A stretch of 64,000 bases of DNA from Pseudonocardia asaccharolytica DSM 44247 = NBRC 16224 (GTDB lineage: Bacteria; Actinomycetota; Actinomycetes; Mycobacteriales; Pseudonocardiaceae). How positions within the stretch are numbered: the first letter of the stretch is position 1; each line of letters begins with the position of its first letter. A program made the position numbers and the translations under genes. Of this stretch, positions 27,426 through 36,701 are shown piece after piece. The notes beneath the pieces were generated by a model, which was not told the DNA's origin, made no database searches, and saw nothing but the letters and a program-made list of their open reading frames with translations. The stretch covers positions 186,001-250,000 of the forward strand of contig NZ_AUII01000006.1 in assembly GCF_000423625.1 (NCBI RefSeq). The letters run 5' to 3'.

Positions 27426-27967
27426 TGATCCACTCCTCGCTTCTGGGAAAGTGCTTCAGCCTGCAGTTTCGGGCCACCGGGGCAATGACTGGATGGACGT
27501 CTCTGCACCAGGGCAGGGATGATCGTGCAGCAACATGCGACGGAGGCACCCGGAACGACAACACGCGCCACGGTTCGCCGGCCGCTGATTCCTCGAATTC
27601 CAACCGATATGGCCGGGTCGTGTCGAAGAGTGCGAAGGTCCCCGGGTGCGACCACACACTGCCGGCCGTCCTGCTCGCCGCGACACGTTCCGGTCAACTG
27701 CAGGTTCACGAAGACCATGTCTGCCGGTGAGCGATGGACCTCCGTGTTGCCGTGGGTGAGGAGTTGCGTACAGGACGCGATCTCGGCGCAGCTGGTCGAG
27801 CTGAGCGGCGCTGAGCGAACCCAACCACGCATCCCGTCGGTATGGCGGCTCCGCGCCAGATGGCGTCGTGTGCGTGCCGGAGCCAGCGGGGTGAAGGCCT
27901 CACATACGACGTCAGCCCAGTAGCCGAGCTGATCCTTGATCGGATGGTCCGCCGTTGTCCAGTACAC
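27415..27967 (-). pseudogene. AraC-family regulator remnant, frameshifted and missing its DNA-binding domain
   Basis: From GTG 27967 the frame reads YWTTADHPIKDQLGYWADVV and VHRSPADMVFVNLQLTGTCR, then EQDGRQCVVAPGD, matching the N-terminal ligand domain of AraC regulators of the NahR/FeaR-like (AraC_binding_2) type. After PGD the match shifts frame: TFALFDTTRPYRLEFEE continues in the next frame. One extra base near 27637 (a C on the coding strand) would explain this. That second frame ends at 27415, inside the start of the acyl-CoA dehydrogenase gene, with no helix-turn-helix region. Intact members have about 320 residues with two C-terminal helix-turn-helix motifs. So the gene is dead twice over. 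Confidence 0.75.
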
Positions 27968-28110
27968 GCGATCCTCCCGGACGCTGCTGTGCGGACCAGC
28001 TGCCACGCCGACCGCCGCGACCAGGTGTCTAGCAGCAGGGCATCGGGGACGCAATGGAGGTCATCGGCGCGACGGGCGGGCGCTCGTGACCGCGGGCGGC
28101 GATCCATGCC

Positions 28111-29148
28111 TCAGCCATCAGTGCCCAGCCAGCGGCGCACCTGCACGGGCCCGAACCCGCTCGCCACCGCCTCCCCGAGCACCGCGCTGAGGCGATGCCC
28201 CGGCCACGCCTGTTGCGCGCGGTTGAGTGCGACATTGGCCAGCGCGCCGTCGCCACGGGCGAGCGCGGCCACCGCGAGCAGCGTGGCCGCGTCCGCCGCC
28301 TCCGGGTCGGGCAGCTCCCGGGTGAGCGCGGCCCACAACTGCTCGGCGGCCGCGGCGCGCCGCCCCACACATTCGACCAGGGCACGGTCGCGGACCTCCG
28401 GAACCTGCAGCGCCACTGCCAACGCCACAACCCCGGCATCGTCGAGTTCGAGCCGCCCCGCCTCGGCGGCCACGAGTGCGGCGTCCAGGGTTGCCTGCTC
28501 GGAGGCCGGCGAGACGCCCGGGACGGCGGCGGCATCGAAGACCCGGTTGAGCAGCCGGTCGCGCCTCCGCAGCCGCTCCGCGTCGGCGGGGGTGACCTGC
28601 CGCTCGAGCTCGGCTCGATCGGCGTAGACGACCTGACCCGCCGCGACGGCCGCGGCTGCGGCCACCGTGGCCGCGGGATCGGGAAGCTCTCCGGAGCAGC
28701 CGCACGGCGGATAGCACGCCCACGGCGCCCCGGCGGCGGTGTCGCGGGCCCAGATGGTTGCGTGTACCCCGATCCCGATCGCCTCGAGCTCGTCGGTGAC
28801 CGCCGTGGCGATATCGGGCCGCGGGACACCTGCCCCGGCCGACCCACCGAGCACGATCACCACGGCACCGGCCGGGGAGCTCGCGCTCATCGTTTCGGCC
28901 GCCGCCCGGCACACCGGCACGGTGTCCGCCGGCGGGGGCAGGTCGATACGCAGCGTCAGCCCGAGCCGCCCGCCCGAGTCGTCACCGGCATCCCCGATCC
29001 CGATGACCACCAGCGAGTCGCCCGGGTGGAAACCCAGCAGCACGGGCACCACCGCGACGAGCTCGCCGGGATCGCGCACCCGCGCGGTGGCCGGGCGTGG
29101 GAGACCGGGCCGGGTGGAGGGGTGGTCGGGCACTCCGAGGGATGTCAT
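28111..29148 (-). CDS. DUF4192 domain-containing protein
   Basis: The 345-residue product (from ATG 29148; the frame opens 13 codons earlier) matches DUF4192: [31 protein letters not shown] at the N-terminus in conserved order, then [12 protein letters not shown], and a C-terminal helical region with [20 protein letters not shown] followed by [17 protein letters not shown]. The function of DUF4192 is unknown; it is nearly confined to actinobacteria. It is divergent from sthA with about 250 bases between, and transcribed towards the AraC remnant. There is no signal peptide or membrane segment, so it is probably cytoplasmic. Confidence 0.85.
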   Translation of the reverse strand: MTSLGVPDHPSTRPGLPRPATARVRDPGELVAVVPVLLGFHPGDSLVVIGIGDAGDDSGGRLGLTLRIDLPPPADTVPVCRAAAETMSASSPAGAVVIVLGGSAGAGVPRPDIATAVTDELEAIGIGVHATIWARDTAAGAPWACYPPCGCSGELPDPAATVAAAAAVAAGQVVYADRAELERQVTPADAERLRRRDRLLNRVFDAAAVPGVSPASEQATLDAALVAAEAGRLELDDAGVVALAVALQVPEVRDRALVECVGRRAAAAEQLWAALTRELPDPEAADAATLLAVAALARGDGALANVALNRAQQAWPGHRLSAVLGEAVASGFGPVQVRRWLGTDG

Positions 29149-29401
29149 GACCGCAGCGTGCGCGGGCGTGCCGCTCACGGCCAGCACGGCGACCGCGGAC
29201 TGTGGACAACCCGTTCCTCGAGCCCGGTTCGCCGCCCTCGGTGAGCACGTTGTGGACGGCGCGGTCCGCTCGGCCGGAAAATGTCCTCGCCCAGTGTTAA
29301 CGTCGAGAACTTGTTCACGTGGCTTCGGGCCGGAACGCCAGCGCGAGCCTGCCGCGCGTCCGCCGGCCGCGCCGGGTTCGGGCAGGGGCGGGAGGCGCCC
29401 G

Positions 29402-30808
29402 GTGTACGACTATGACCTGCTGGTGATCGGTTCAGGGCCAGGCGGCCAGAAGGCGGCGATCGCCGCCGCGAAGCTCGGCAAGCGGGTCAGCATCGCAGAG
29501 CGCCGCGACATGATGGGCGGGGTGTGCGTCAACACGGGGACCATCCCGTCGAAGACCTTCCGCGAGGCGGTTCTCTACCTCACCGGCTTCGCCCAGCGCG
29601 ATATTTACGGCGCGAGCTACCGCGTCAAATCCGAGATCACCATCGCCGATCTGCTGGCACGCATCCGGCACGTCATCGGCCGCGAGGTCGAGGTGATCCG
29701 CAACCAGCTTCTGCGCAACCACGTCGACATCCTCGGCGGTACCGCACGTTTCGAGGACCCGCACACGGTCGTCGTCGGCGGCAGCACCCGCGGGGAGCAC
29801 GTCACCGTCTCCTCGGAGAAGATCGTCATCGCCACGGGGACGCGACCGGCGCGGCCCGACGAGGTCGAGTTCGACGACGACCACATCGTGGACTCCGACG
29901 CGGTGCTGCGGCTCCAACGCATCCCCTCGTCGCTGGTCGTGGTGGGTGCGGGAGTGATCGGCATCGAGTACGCGTCGATGTTCGCCGCGCTCGGCACGAA
30001 GGTCACCGTGGTCGAGAAACGGCCGCAGATGCTGGAGTTCTGCGACCCCGAGGTCGTGGAGTCGCTGAAGTTCCACCTGCGCGACCACGCCGTGACCTTC
30101 CGGTTCGGCGAGAAGGTGGCGAAGGTCGAGGTGGCCGAGCGCGGGACCGTCACCAGCCTGGCCAGCGGCAAGAAGATCCCCGCCGACATGGTCATGTACT
30201 CGGCCGGACGCCAAGGCGTCACGGAGGAGCTGTATCTGGACAAGGCCGGCCTCTCGGCCGACGCGCGCGGCCGGATCGCGGTCGACGACGACTACCGCAC
30301 CGAGGTCGGGCACATCTATGCGGTCGGCGACGTCATCGGCTTCCCGGCGCTGGCGGCGACAGCGATGGACCAGGGCAGGCTGGCCGCCTATCACGCCTTC
30401 GGCGAACCTGCCCAGCAGTTGCGGGCACTGCAGCCCATCGGCATCTACACGGTCCCGGAGATCTCCTACTGCGGGAAGACCGAGGCGGAGCTGACCGAGT
30501 CGGCGGTGCCGTACGAGGTAGGGATGTCGCGGTACCGCGAACTGGCCCGTGGAGCGATCGTCGGCGATCCGTACGGCATGCTCAAGCTGTTGGTGTCCAC
30601 CGAGGACCGCACGCTGCTCGGCGTGCACCTGTTCGGCTCGGGTGCCACCGATCTGGTCCATATCGGACAGACCTTGATGGCCTGCGGCGGCACCGTCGAC
30701 TACCTGGTCGATACCGTCCTCAACTACCCGACGCTGTCGGAGGCCTACAAGGTCGCGGCGCTGGACGCCACGAACAAGATCCGTGCCGTGCAGACCTTCG
30801 GCGGCTGA
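29402..30808 (+). CDS. sthA: Soluble pyridine nucleotide transhydrogenase
   Basis: The protein (468 residues, GTG 29402 with GGGAGG upstream) is a flavoprotein of the dihydrolipoamide dehydrogenase superfamily: FAD motif [20 protein letters not shown], a second Rossmann motif [20 protein letters not shown], the FAD aspartate in [20 protein letters not shown], and a dimerisation domain. The redox-active pair of the superfamily is incomplete: [14 protein letters not shown] has one Cys and a Thr where lipoamide dehydrogenases have the second Cys. This is the SthA pattern. It transfers hydride between NADH and NADP in the cytoplasm. It lies in the same neighbourhood as ideR, as in mycobacteria. 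It is convergent with the M23 gene, with only three bases between stops and no hairpin. Confidence 0.93.
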   Translation: MYDYDLLVIGSGPGGQKAAIAAAKLGKRVSIAERRDMMGGVCVNTGTIPSKTFREAVLYLTGFAQRDIYGASYRVKSEITIADLLARIRHVIGREVEVIRNQLLRNHVDILGGTARFEDPHTVVVGGSTRGEHVTVSSEKIVIATGTRPARPDEVEFDDDHIVDSDAVLRLQRIPSSLVVVGAGVIGIEYASMFAALGTKVTVVEKRPQMLEFCDPEVVESLKFHLRDHAVTFRFGEKVAKVEVAERGTVTSLASGKKIPADMVMYSAGRQGVTEELYLDKAGLSADARGRIAVDDDYRTEVGHIYAVGDVIGFPALAATAMDQGRLAAYHAFGEPAQQLRALQPIGIYTVPEISYCGKTEAELTESAVPYEVGMSRYRELARGAIVGDPYGMLKLLVSTEDRTLLGVHLFGSGATDLVHIGQTLMACGGTVDYLVDTVLNYPTLSEAYKVAALDATNKIRAVQTFGG

Positions 30809-30811
30809 GCG

Positions 30812-31753
30812 TCACCGGTAGCGGAACCCGTGGGAGTCCAGCCACGGCCGCGGGTTGATCTTCTGCCCGCCCGGACTGATCACCTCGATGTGCAGGTGGG
30901 GTCCGGTGGACTGGCCGCGGTTACCGACCTCGGCGATCTGCTGGCCCGCGGACACCTTCTGGCCGACCTGCACGAGCGAGCGGTTGATGTGACCGTAGAC
31001 CGTGATGGTGCCGTCGCCGTGCTGGACCCGGACCCACAGCCCGAAGCCGCTCGCGGGCCCGGAACTGATCACGGTGCCGGCCAGCGGCGTGTGGATGGGG
31101 GTTCCGATCGGGGCGGCGATGTCCAGGCCCGAATGCATGGCGCCGCCGCGCATCCCGAAACCGGAGCTGACCCGGCCGGCGACCACCTGCACGCCGCCCA
31201 CGGCCGACTTCACCTGTGCCGCCAGCGCGACCTGCACCTGCGCGGGGGGCCTCGCCGCCTGCGCCGTCTTCGCCCGCTGGGCCTCCTGTGCCTTCGCGAC
31301 CTGAACCGCCTGCACCGCCGCCGCCGCGTCCGTGGCCTTCGCAGCGGCAGTGGCCGCTTCCTGGCGCGGATCGACGGCCGCGACCAGGCTCGCAGTCGTG
31401 CCGGGCGCGGGTGCCGCGGCCTGCGGTGCCGCCAGCGCCGCCAGGTCCGCGCCGATCACGGGCCCCTCGGCCGGGGCGGGTGCACCGGAACCGGTGGGCT
31501 GCTCGGCGCCGAGGCGGAGCATGTGCGCCGCATCGGTCACCACGGGCAGATCGCCGGTCTGGGCAGCATAGCCCGCGCCGGCGAGGGTGCCTCCGGCGAT
31601 GACGGCGGCGGCAGTGGCCGCCCATCGCGGGGGCGTCGGACGAGTTGGGGACAGGGCCCGGTGCGTACCTCCGGCCCCCGCTACCGACCAGGCGGCCAGC
31701 AGCGGGGGGCCGTGGTGCGCGCGACGGCCCTTGGGGGAGCGGTGCCGTGACAC
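30812..31753 (-). CDS. M23 family metallopeptidase, membrane-anchored
   Basis: The 313-residue protein has a cytoplasmic basic head (about 1-42), one membrane segment (WAATAAAVIAGGTLAGAGYA, about 44-65), an Ala/Gln-rich stalk predicted as helix (about 90-190), and a C-terminal LytM/M23 domain. The domain shows the zinc ligands: GAMHSGLDIAAPIG (His and Asp, about residue 209), VYGHINRS and GPHLHIEVISPGG (His-x-His, about 290). It should cut peptide crosslinks in peptidoglycan outside the membrane. The active-site set is complete. A 447-base gene-free region lies upstream, unusually long here, and may hold a structured leader. It is convergent with sthA. Confidence 0.9.
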   Translation of the reverse strand: MSRHRSPKGRRAHHGPPLLAAWSVAGAGGTHRALSPTRPTPPRWAATAAAVIAGGTLAGAGYAAQTGDLPVVTDAAHMLRLGAEQPTGSGAPAPAEGPVIGADLAALAAPQAAAPAPGTTASLVAAVDPRQEAATAAAKATDAAAAVQAVQVAKAQEAQRAKTAQAARPPAQVQVALAAQVKSAVGGVQVVAGRVSSGFGMRGGAMHSGLDIAAPIGTPIHTPLAGTVISSGPASGFGLWVRVQHGDGTITVYGHINRSLVQVGQKVSAGQQIAEVGNRGQSTGPHLHIEVISPGGQKINPRPWLDSHGFRYR

Positions 31754-32200
31754 GACCTTTCCTTCCGGATCTCACGGCCCGGACGGACGTCCCGTGGGGG
31801 GCGGGCGGATCGATCGGGGTTCGATCCGAGTCCGTTTCGTGACCGCGCCGTGATGCGATCCGGATGCGACGCTAACGGTCGGCCCGGAAAGCGAAACCGA
31901 TTCGGCGTGATGCTGAGACCATCGGGCGAGCGGGCGCGACGAGCGGATCCTCGGCGTGTCACGCACGACACGCCGGAGATTAGCCTGCCGTTCACCGCAG
32001 AGGGACCGCAGATCCTCCCTCGGCTGCTCACCCAGCGTGACGGATCACGGACACATCGTTGCTACGGGGCCGAACGACAGCCGGTCGCCGCGCCGATGTC
32101 GCGGCGCCCGGCTTCAGGCCGAGATCGAGAACGCCGGGACCGGCGCGGGTCAAGACCCACGCAACGCGTCACACCATGCGTCCCCCGGAGCCGATGCCGC
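31754..32200 (-). other. 447-base gene-free region, possible structured leader of the M23 gene
   Basis: No coding frame here looks real. Read leftward towards the M23 gene it holds a perfect hairpin (GGCGTGTC, six-base loop, GACACGCC; 31953-31974) and, just before it, a stretch with GGTGAACGGCAGGCTAATC. Cell-wall hydrolase genes in actinobacteria often carry a c-di-AMP (ydaO-type) riboswitch in such a leader, and this stretch is only loosely like the conserved 3' part of that class. I do not claim the riboswitch. The region also contains the 3' flank of the oxidoreductase gene at 32201. Confidence 0.3.
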
Positions 32201-35200
32201 TCACCCCACGCCCAGCGCGGCCAGCCGAGCCCGGTAACGCTCGACGCCCGCGAGCTTGATGTCCTCGTAGCCACGCACCAGATCGGCGGCCTGCGCCGCG
32301 GCGAGCGCCGTCGCATAGGTTTCGGCCGTGAGGGAGGCGGCGAGCCGCAACATCAGCGCCCGGTACTCGGCGGCCAGTAGGCGCTCCAGCTTCCGCACCG
32401 CGGTGCGGCCGAACGGGTCGAACGGGGTGCCGCGCAGCACCTTGCCCCGCGCCAGTGCCTTCAGCACCGGCCGCAGCCACGGACCGAAGGCGATCTTTGT
32501 GTCCCGGCCCATGGCGCGCAGCAGCGGCGGCTGCAACCGGTAGCGCAGCCTGCGCCCACCCGGCACCTCGGCGGCGAGCCGGGCCTCGAAGTCCGGGTCG
32601 GTGAGCAACCGCGCCACCTCGTACTCGTCCTTGTAGGCGATCAGCTTGTGCAGCCCGTGGGCGACCGCCGCGGAGAACCCGGTCGCCTCCCCCACTGCCC
32701 GCTCGGCTCGCCACACCGCAAGCACATCGGCGACATAGCGACGCGCGGTCCGCTCGTCGGAGAACCCGACCAGCTGCGCGGCCCGGATCTCGACCAGCCG
32801 CCGGGTCTCCCCCGCCAGCTCGCCGAGATCGATGCCGGTCGGCAACCGTGACGCCCCGGTCCCGGGGGCCGCGGGACCGGTCGTCGCGGCGGCGAACGCC
32901 GCGGGGTCGGCGACGGCCGCCCGTCCCCACCGGAACGCCGCGGTGTTGACCGCGACCGCGACCCCGTTGAGCGCGATCGCCCACTCGATCGCGGCGGCCG
33001 ACAACGGAAGCGCGCCGGACTGGTAGGCGGCCCCGACCAGCAGCAGGTTCGCCGGCATGGTGTCACCGAACAGCGCGTGGGCCGCGGCCTGGGCATCGAT
33101 CCGGACCACCTCGCGGCTCACCCGCGCGATCCGCTTCACCAGCGCGTCGGGGTCCGGGGCGGCGACCGAGGCGTCGCGGACCATGGCACCGGTCGGGACG
33201 GTGCTCGTCGAGACCACGGCCGTGGTCGCCTCCGACGAGGCGTAGCCGAGGTTCCTCGGATCCGCGCCGACGAGCGGGTCGAAGGCGAGATAGCACCCCG
33301 CCTGCGCGGGCCCGATCCGGTTGGCCGGGCCGAGCGCCGCCTCGTCGGCCGCGATCCGCAGATGCGAGGTGACCGGGCCTGCCTTCTGCGAGAGCCCGGT
33401 CTGATCGACACCGTGCACCGCGAGGCCATCGCGGACCGCAGCGGAACCGAGCACCTGGTTGACCGTGACGATGCCGGTTCCGCCGATCCCGGCCAGGAAG
33501 ACGTCACCGTCGGGTCCGCGGGACACGTCCGGTACCGGCGGGGGCTCCGGCCGGGAGACCGGAGGCTTCGCGGGTGCCGCCCCGGGCGGGAGCTCCACCG
33601 TCACGAACGACGGGCAGTCGCCGTCCAGACAGGAATAGTCGGTATTGCACGAGGTCTGGTCGATCCGCGTCTTGCGGCCGAACTCAGTGTCGACCGGCTG
33701 CACCGAAAGGCAGTTGCTCTTCGCCCCGCAGTCGCCGCAGCCCTCGCACACCGCCTCGTTGATCACGACGCGCATGGGCCGCACCGGCAGCGTGCCGCGC
33801 TTGCGCATGCGGCGGGACTCGGCGGCACACCGCTGGTCGTACACGAGCACCGTGACGCCCTCGACCTCGGCGAGCATCCGCTGCGCCTCGGCGAACCGGT
33901 CTCGGTGCCACAGGTCGACCCCGGCGGGCAGCGGCGGCAGCGCACGGTAGCGCTCCGGCTCGTCGGCACAGACGATGATCTTCTTGACGCCCTCGGCGAG
34001 CAGCTTCGCCGCCAGCGCCGGTACCTCGAGCCCGCCCTCGGCGTCCTGGCCGCCGGTCATGGCGACGGCCCGGTTGTAGAGCAGCTTGAAGGTGATCGAT
34101 ACCCCGGCGGCGACGCAGGCCTGCACGGCGAGCTGCCCGGAATGCGCGAACGTGCCGTCGCCTATGTTCTGGTACATGTGCCCGGCCGTGGTGAACGGCG
34201 ACTGGCCGATCCACTGCGCGCCCTCCCCGCCCATCTGGGTGATCGAGGAGACCTCACTGGACGGCTGCGGCGTGATCGCGACCATCGCGTGGCAGCCGAT
34301 CCCACCGCCCGCGACCGCGCCGTCGGGCACGACGGTCGAGCGGTTGTGCGGACAGCCGGAGCAGAAGTACGGGGACCGCTCGACCGGCAGGATCTCCAGC
34401 ACCGGCCGGGGCGCGGACGGCGGCGCCAGTGCGACCCGGGCGTCCAGTACCCGGCGCAGCGGCGCGGCCAGTGCGCCCGCGGTCAGCTCCCCCGCGACGG
34501 GAACCAGTGGCACGCCGTCGGCGTCGCGCTCGCCGAGGACCGCGGGCGCGTCCGGAAGCCCGTACAGTGCGTCGCGGACCGCCGACTCGACGAAGGCGGA
34601 CTTCTCCTCCACCACCAGCACGGTGTCCAGCCCGGCGGCGAACTCCCGGAGCAGCTCGCGTTCGACCGGATGGATCATGCCCAGCCGCAGCAGCCGGATC
34701 CCGGCCCGTCGGCACGCGGTATCGGGATCGGGGTCGTCGAGGCCGAGGTCGCGCAGCACCTGCCGCACGTCGGTGAACACCTTGCCCCCGGCCACGATGC
34801 CCAGCCAGGCCTCGGGCGGGTCGACCTCGACCGTGTTGATCGGGTTGGCGGCCAGAAACGCGCGCAGCATCGCCCGGCGCGGGCCGTACAGCTGCGCCTC
34901 GGCCCGCAGCGACCCCGGCGGGATCAGCATCGGCACCTGCTCGTAGACCCAGCCCCGTCCCTCCCACTCCAGCTCCGGGACCGTGATCTCCACCTCGCCG
35001 CAGTCGGCGGAGAGCGTGTACACGCCGTCCGCGACGTCCGCGGTGATCTTCATGCCGACCCACATGCCCGACGCCCGCGAGAGCGCCACCCCGTACCGGC
35101 CGAGCCGGACGATCTCCTGAGCGTTCGACGGGTAGAGCACCGGCAGCCCGTACCCGGCCAGGGTGCGCTCGGAGATACACGGAATGGTCGAGGACTTGCA

Positions 35201-35680
35201 GCCCGGATCGTCGCCGGCGAGCACGAGCACACCCCCGGCGGGATGCGCCCCGCACATGTTGCCGTGGCGCATCGGGTCGCCCGCCCGGTCGACCCCGGGC
35301 GCTTTGCCGTACCAGACCCCCACCACTCCGTCGACCGTTCGTCCGTGGCCGGGCACCGCCACCTGGCTGCCCCAGACCGCGGTCGCCGCGAGCTCCTCGT
35401 TCACGCCCGGCACGAACTCCAGCCCGGCGGTCTGGGCCAGCTCCGGCGCGGCCGCGAGGATCTTGTCCAGCCCACCCAGCGGGCTGCCCTGATAGCCGGA
35501 CACGAACGACGCGGTGCGCAGGCCTGCGGCGGCGTCGGCGGCGTGCTGTTCGGCCAGCAGCCGGGCGATCGCCTGGACCCCGGTCAGCAACACCGGGCCG
35601 GTCCGCGCGCGATAGCGGTCGCGCAGATCGAAGCCGACGGGGATGGCCTCGGGTCGGTAGTTCTGGGCGGTCATCGGCAT
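32201..35680 (-). CDS. Indolepyruvate ferredoxin oxidoreductase family protein (fused alpha-beta)
   Basis: The 1159-residue protein carries the whole 2-oxoacid:ferredoxin oxidoreductase in one chain: an N-terminal pyrimidine-binding domain (about 20-400, with GYQGSPLGGLDKIL and FVPGVNEELAATAVWGSQ), a TPP-binding domain from about 430 (SGCPHNRSTVVPDG, NIGDGTFAHSGQLAV), a cysteine cluster region at about 640-690 (CEGCGDCGAKSNC and later CNTDYSCLDGDCPS, for 4Fe-4S), and a C-terminal gamma-type domain from about 735 (GIGGTGIVTVNQVLG). Such enzymes decarboxylate aryl pyruvates to aryl-acetyl-CoA in aromatic amino acid breakdown. GGAGCG upstream fits ATG 35680; ATG 35674 is close. It is divergent from the meta-cleavage pair, so a shared aromatic role is possible. 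Length is typical of the fused form. Confidence 0.88.
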   Translation of the reverse strand: MPMTAQNYRPEAIPVGFDLRDRYRARTGPVLLTGVQAIARLLAEQHAADAAAGLRTASFVSGYQGSPLGGLDKILAAAPELAQTAGLEFVPGVNEELAATAVWGSQVAVPGHGRTVDGVVGVWYGKAPGVDRAGDPMRHGNMCGAHPAGGVLVLAGDDPGCKSSTIPCISERTLAGYGLPVLYPSNAQEIVRLGRYGVALSRASGMWVGMKITADVADGVYTLSADCGEVEITVPELEWEGRGWVYEQVPMLIPPGSLRAEAQLYGPRRAMLRAFLAANPINTVEVDPPEAWLGIVAGGKVFTDVRQVLRDLGLDDPDPDTACRRAGIRLLRLGMIHPVERELLREFAAGLDTVLVVEEKSAFVESAVRDALYGLPDAPAVLGERDADGVPLVPVAGELTAGALAAPLRRVLDARVALAPPSAPRPVLEILPVERSPYFCSGCPHNRSTVVPDGAVAGGGIGCHAMVAITPQPSSEVSSITQMGGEGAQWIGQSPFTTAGHMYQNIGDGTFAHSGQLAVQACVAAGVSITFKLLYNRAVAMTGGQDAEGGLEVPALAAKLLAEGVKKIIVCADEPERYRALPPLPAGVDLWHRDRFAEAQRMLAEVEGVTVLVYDQRCAAESRRMRKRGTLPVRPMRVVINEAVCEGCGDCGAKSNCLSVQPVDTEFGRKTRIDQTSCNTDYSCLDGDCPSFVTVELPPGAAPAKPPVSRPEPPPVPDVSRGPDGDVFLAGIGGTGIVTVNQVLGSAAVRDGLAVHGVDQTGLSQKAGPVTSHLRIAADEAALGPANRIGPAQAGCYLAFDPLVGADPRNLGYASSEATTAVVSTSTVPTGAMVRDASVAAPDPDALVKRIARVSREVVRIDAQAAAHALFGDTMPANLLLVGAAYQSGALPLSAAAIEWAIALNGVAVAVNTAAFRWGRAAVADPAAFAAATTGPAAPGTGASRLPTGIDLGELAGETRRLVEIRAAQLVGFSDERTARRYVADVLAVWRAERAVGEATGFSAAVAHGLHKLIAYKDEYEVARLLTDPDFEARLAAEVPGGRRLRYRLQPPLLRAMGRDTKIAFGPWLRPVLKALARGKVLRGTPFDPFGRTAVRKLERLLAAEYRALMLRLAASLTAETYATALAAAQAADLVRGYEDIKLAGVERYRARLAALGVG

Positions 35681-35909
35681 CGCTCCACGTCACGGGTTGC
35701 GTCCGTGAGCCCGCCACCGGCACAGACCGCGGCGGCCACACTGCCCACACTCTGCCCCACCGCAACCACGCGCACGGCGGGCCGATGCACGATACGGCGC
35801 CGGGCCCCGGACCCCCGCGGCCGGCGTTCCGGAGAATGAGACGAGGTCGGTGACGCGCGGCGGGGAGTCCCGCCACGATCACCGCCGACCGCACTCCAGG
35901 AGGACACCA

Positions 35910-36701
35910 ATGGCCGTGACGGATGCGCCCGCCAAGGCGCGGGCGCTCTACGAAGCCCGTCGGACCCGGATACCGATCCCGCCGTTCACCGACGCCGAAC
36001 CCGACCTGGACATGGCCGACGGGTACGCGATCCAGGCCGAGCTCGTGCCGCTGCTGCTGGCCGACGGGGACCGGATCATCGGGCACAAGGTCGGCCTGAC
36101 CTCCAAGGCGATGCAGCAGCTGATCGGCGTCGACTCCCCCGACTACGGTCCGGTCCTCGCCTCGACCGTCTACCGCGACGGCGACACCGTCCCGCTCGAC
36201 CGCTTCATCCAGCCCAAGATCGAGGCCGAGATCGTCTTCGTGCTCGGCGAGCGGCTGGCCGGTCCCGGAGTCACCGTCACCCAGGCTCGCGCCGCGATCG
36301 CCGGCGCGGTGGCCGGCATGGAGATCGTCGACTCGCGGATCGCCGACTGGCGGATCAAGCTCGCCGACACCGTTGCCGACCTCGCGTCCAACGGCGCGAT
36401 GGCCACCTCCAGCCAGATCGTGGCGCTCGACGGTACCGACCCCCGGCTGATCGGGATGACGCTGACCCGTAACGGGGAGCTGATCGACACCGGCGCGGGC
36501 GCCGCCGCGCTCGGCGACCCCGTCGCGGTCGTCGCGTGGCTGGCGAACGTGCTCGGCGAGCACGGTGTCGCCCTCGAACCGGGACACCTGATCATGACCG
36601 GCGCGCTGCATGCGGCGGTTCCGATGACGTTCGGGGACGTGTTCCGGGCCGAGTTCGACCGGCTGGGCCCGGTGACCATCCGAGTGGGAGGGAGCGCCTG
36701 A
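35910..36701 (+). CDS. 2-keto-4-pentenoate hydratase (DmpE/XylJ-like)
   Basis: The 263-residue protein is closest to the hydratases of the meta-cleavage pathway: IIGHKVGLTSKAMQQLIGVD, FIQPKIEAEIVFVLGERLAG, MEIVDSRIADWRIKLADTVA and the C-terminal GHLIMTGALHAAVPM. It adds water to 2-hydroxypenta-2,4-dienoate to give 4-hydroxy-2-oxovalerate, with Mg bound by Glu residues in the EAEIVF motif. ATG 35910 is preceded by CAGGAGG at good spacing. Its stop shares one base with the next start (TGATG), so the two are an operon and the proteins may form a complex, as DmpE and DmpH do. No extradiol dioxygenase, tautomerase or aldolase lies in the window. Confidence 0.85.
   Translation: MAVTDAPAKARALYEARRTRIPIPPFTDAEPDLDMADGYAIQAELVPLLLADGDRIIGHKVGLTSKAMQQLIGVDSPDYGPVLASTVYRDGDTVPLDRFIQPKIEAEIVFVLGERLAGPGVTVTQARAAIAGAVAGMEIVDSRIADWRIKLADTVADLASNGAMATSSQIVALDGTDPRLIGMTLTRNGELIDTGAGAAALGDPVAVVAWLANVLGEHGVALEPGHLIMTGALHAAVPMTFGDVFRAEFDRLGPVTIRVGGSA

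Noticed and set aside
31754..32200. Definite c-di-AMP riboswitch upstream of the M23 gene
   Set aside because: Only a short stretch resembles the conserved region and the expected paired stems could not be traced by eye.
34254..36611. 785-codon minus-strand frame overlapping the oxidoreductase and the hydratase
   Set aside because: It runs through two genes with clear families in other frames and has no recognisable domain of its own.
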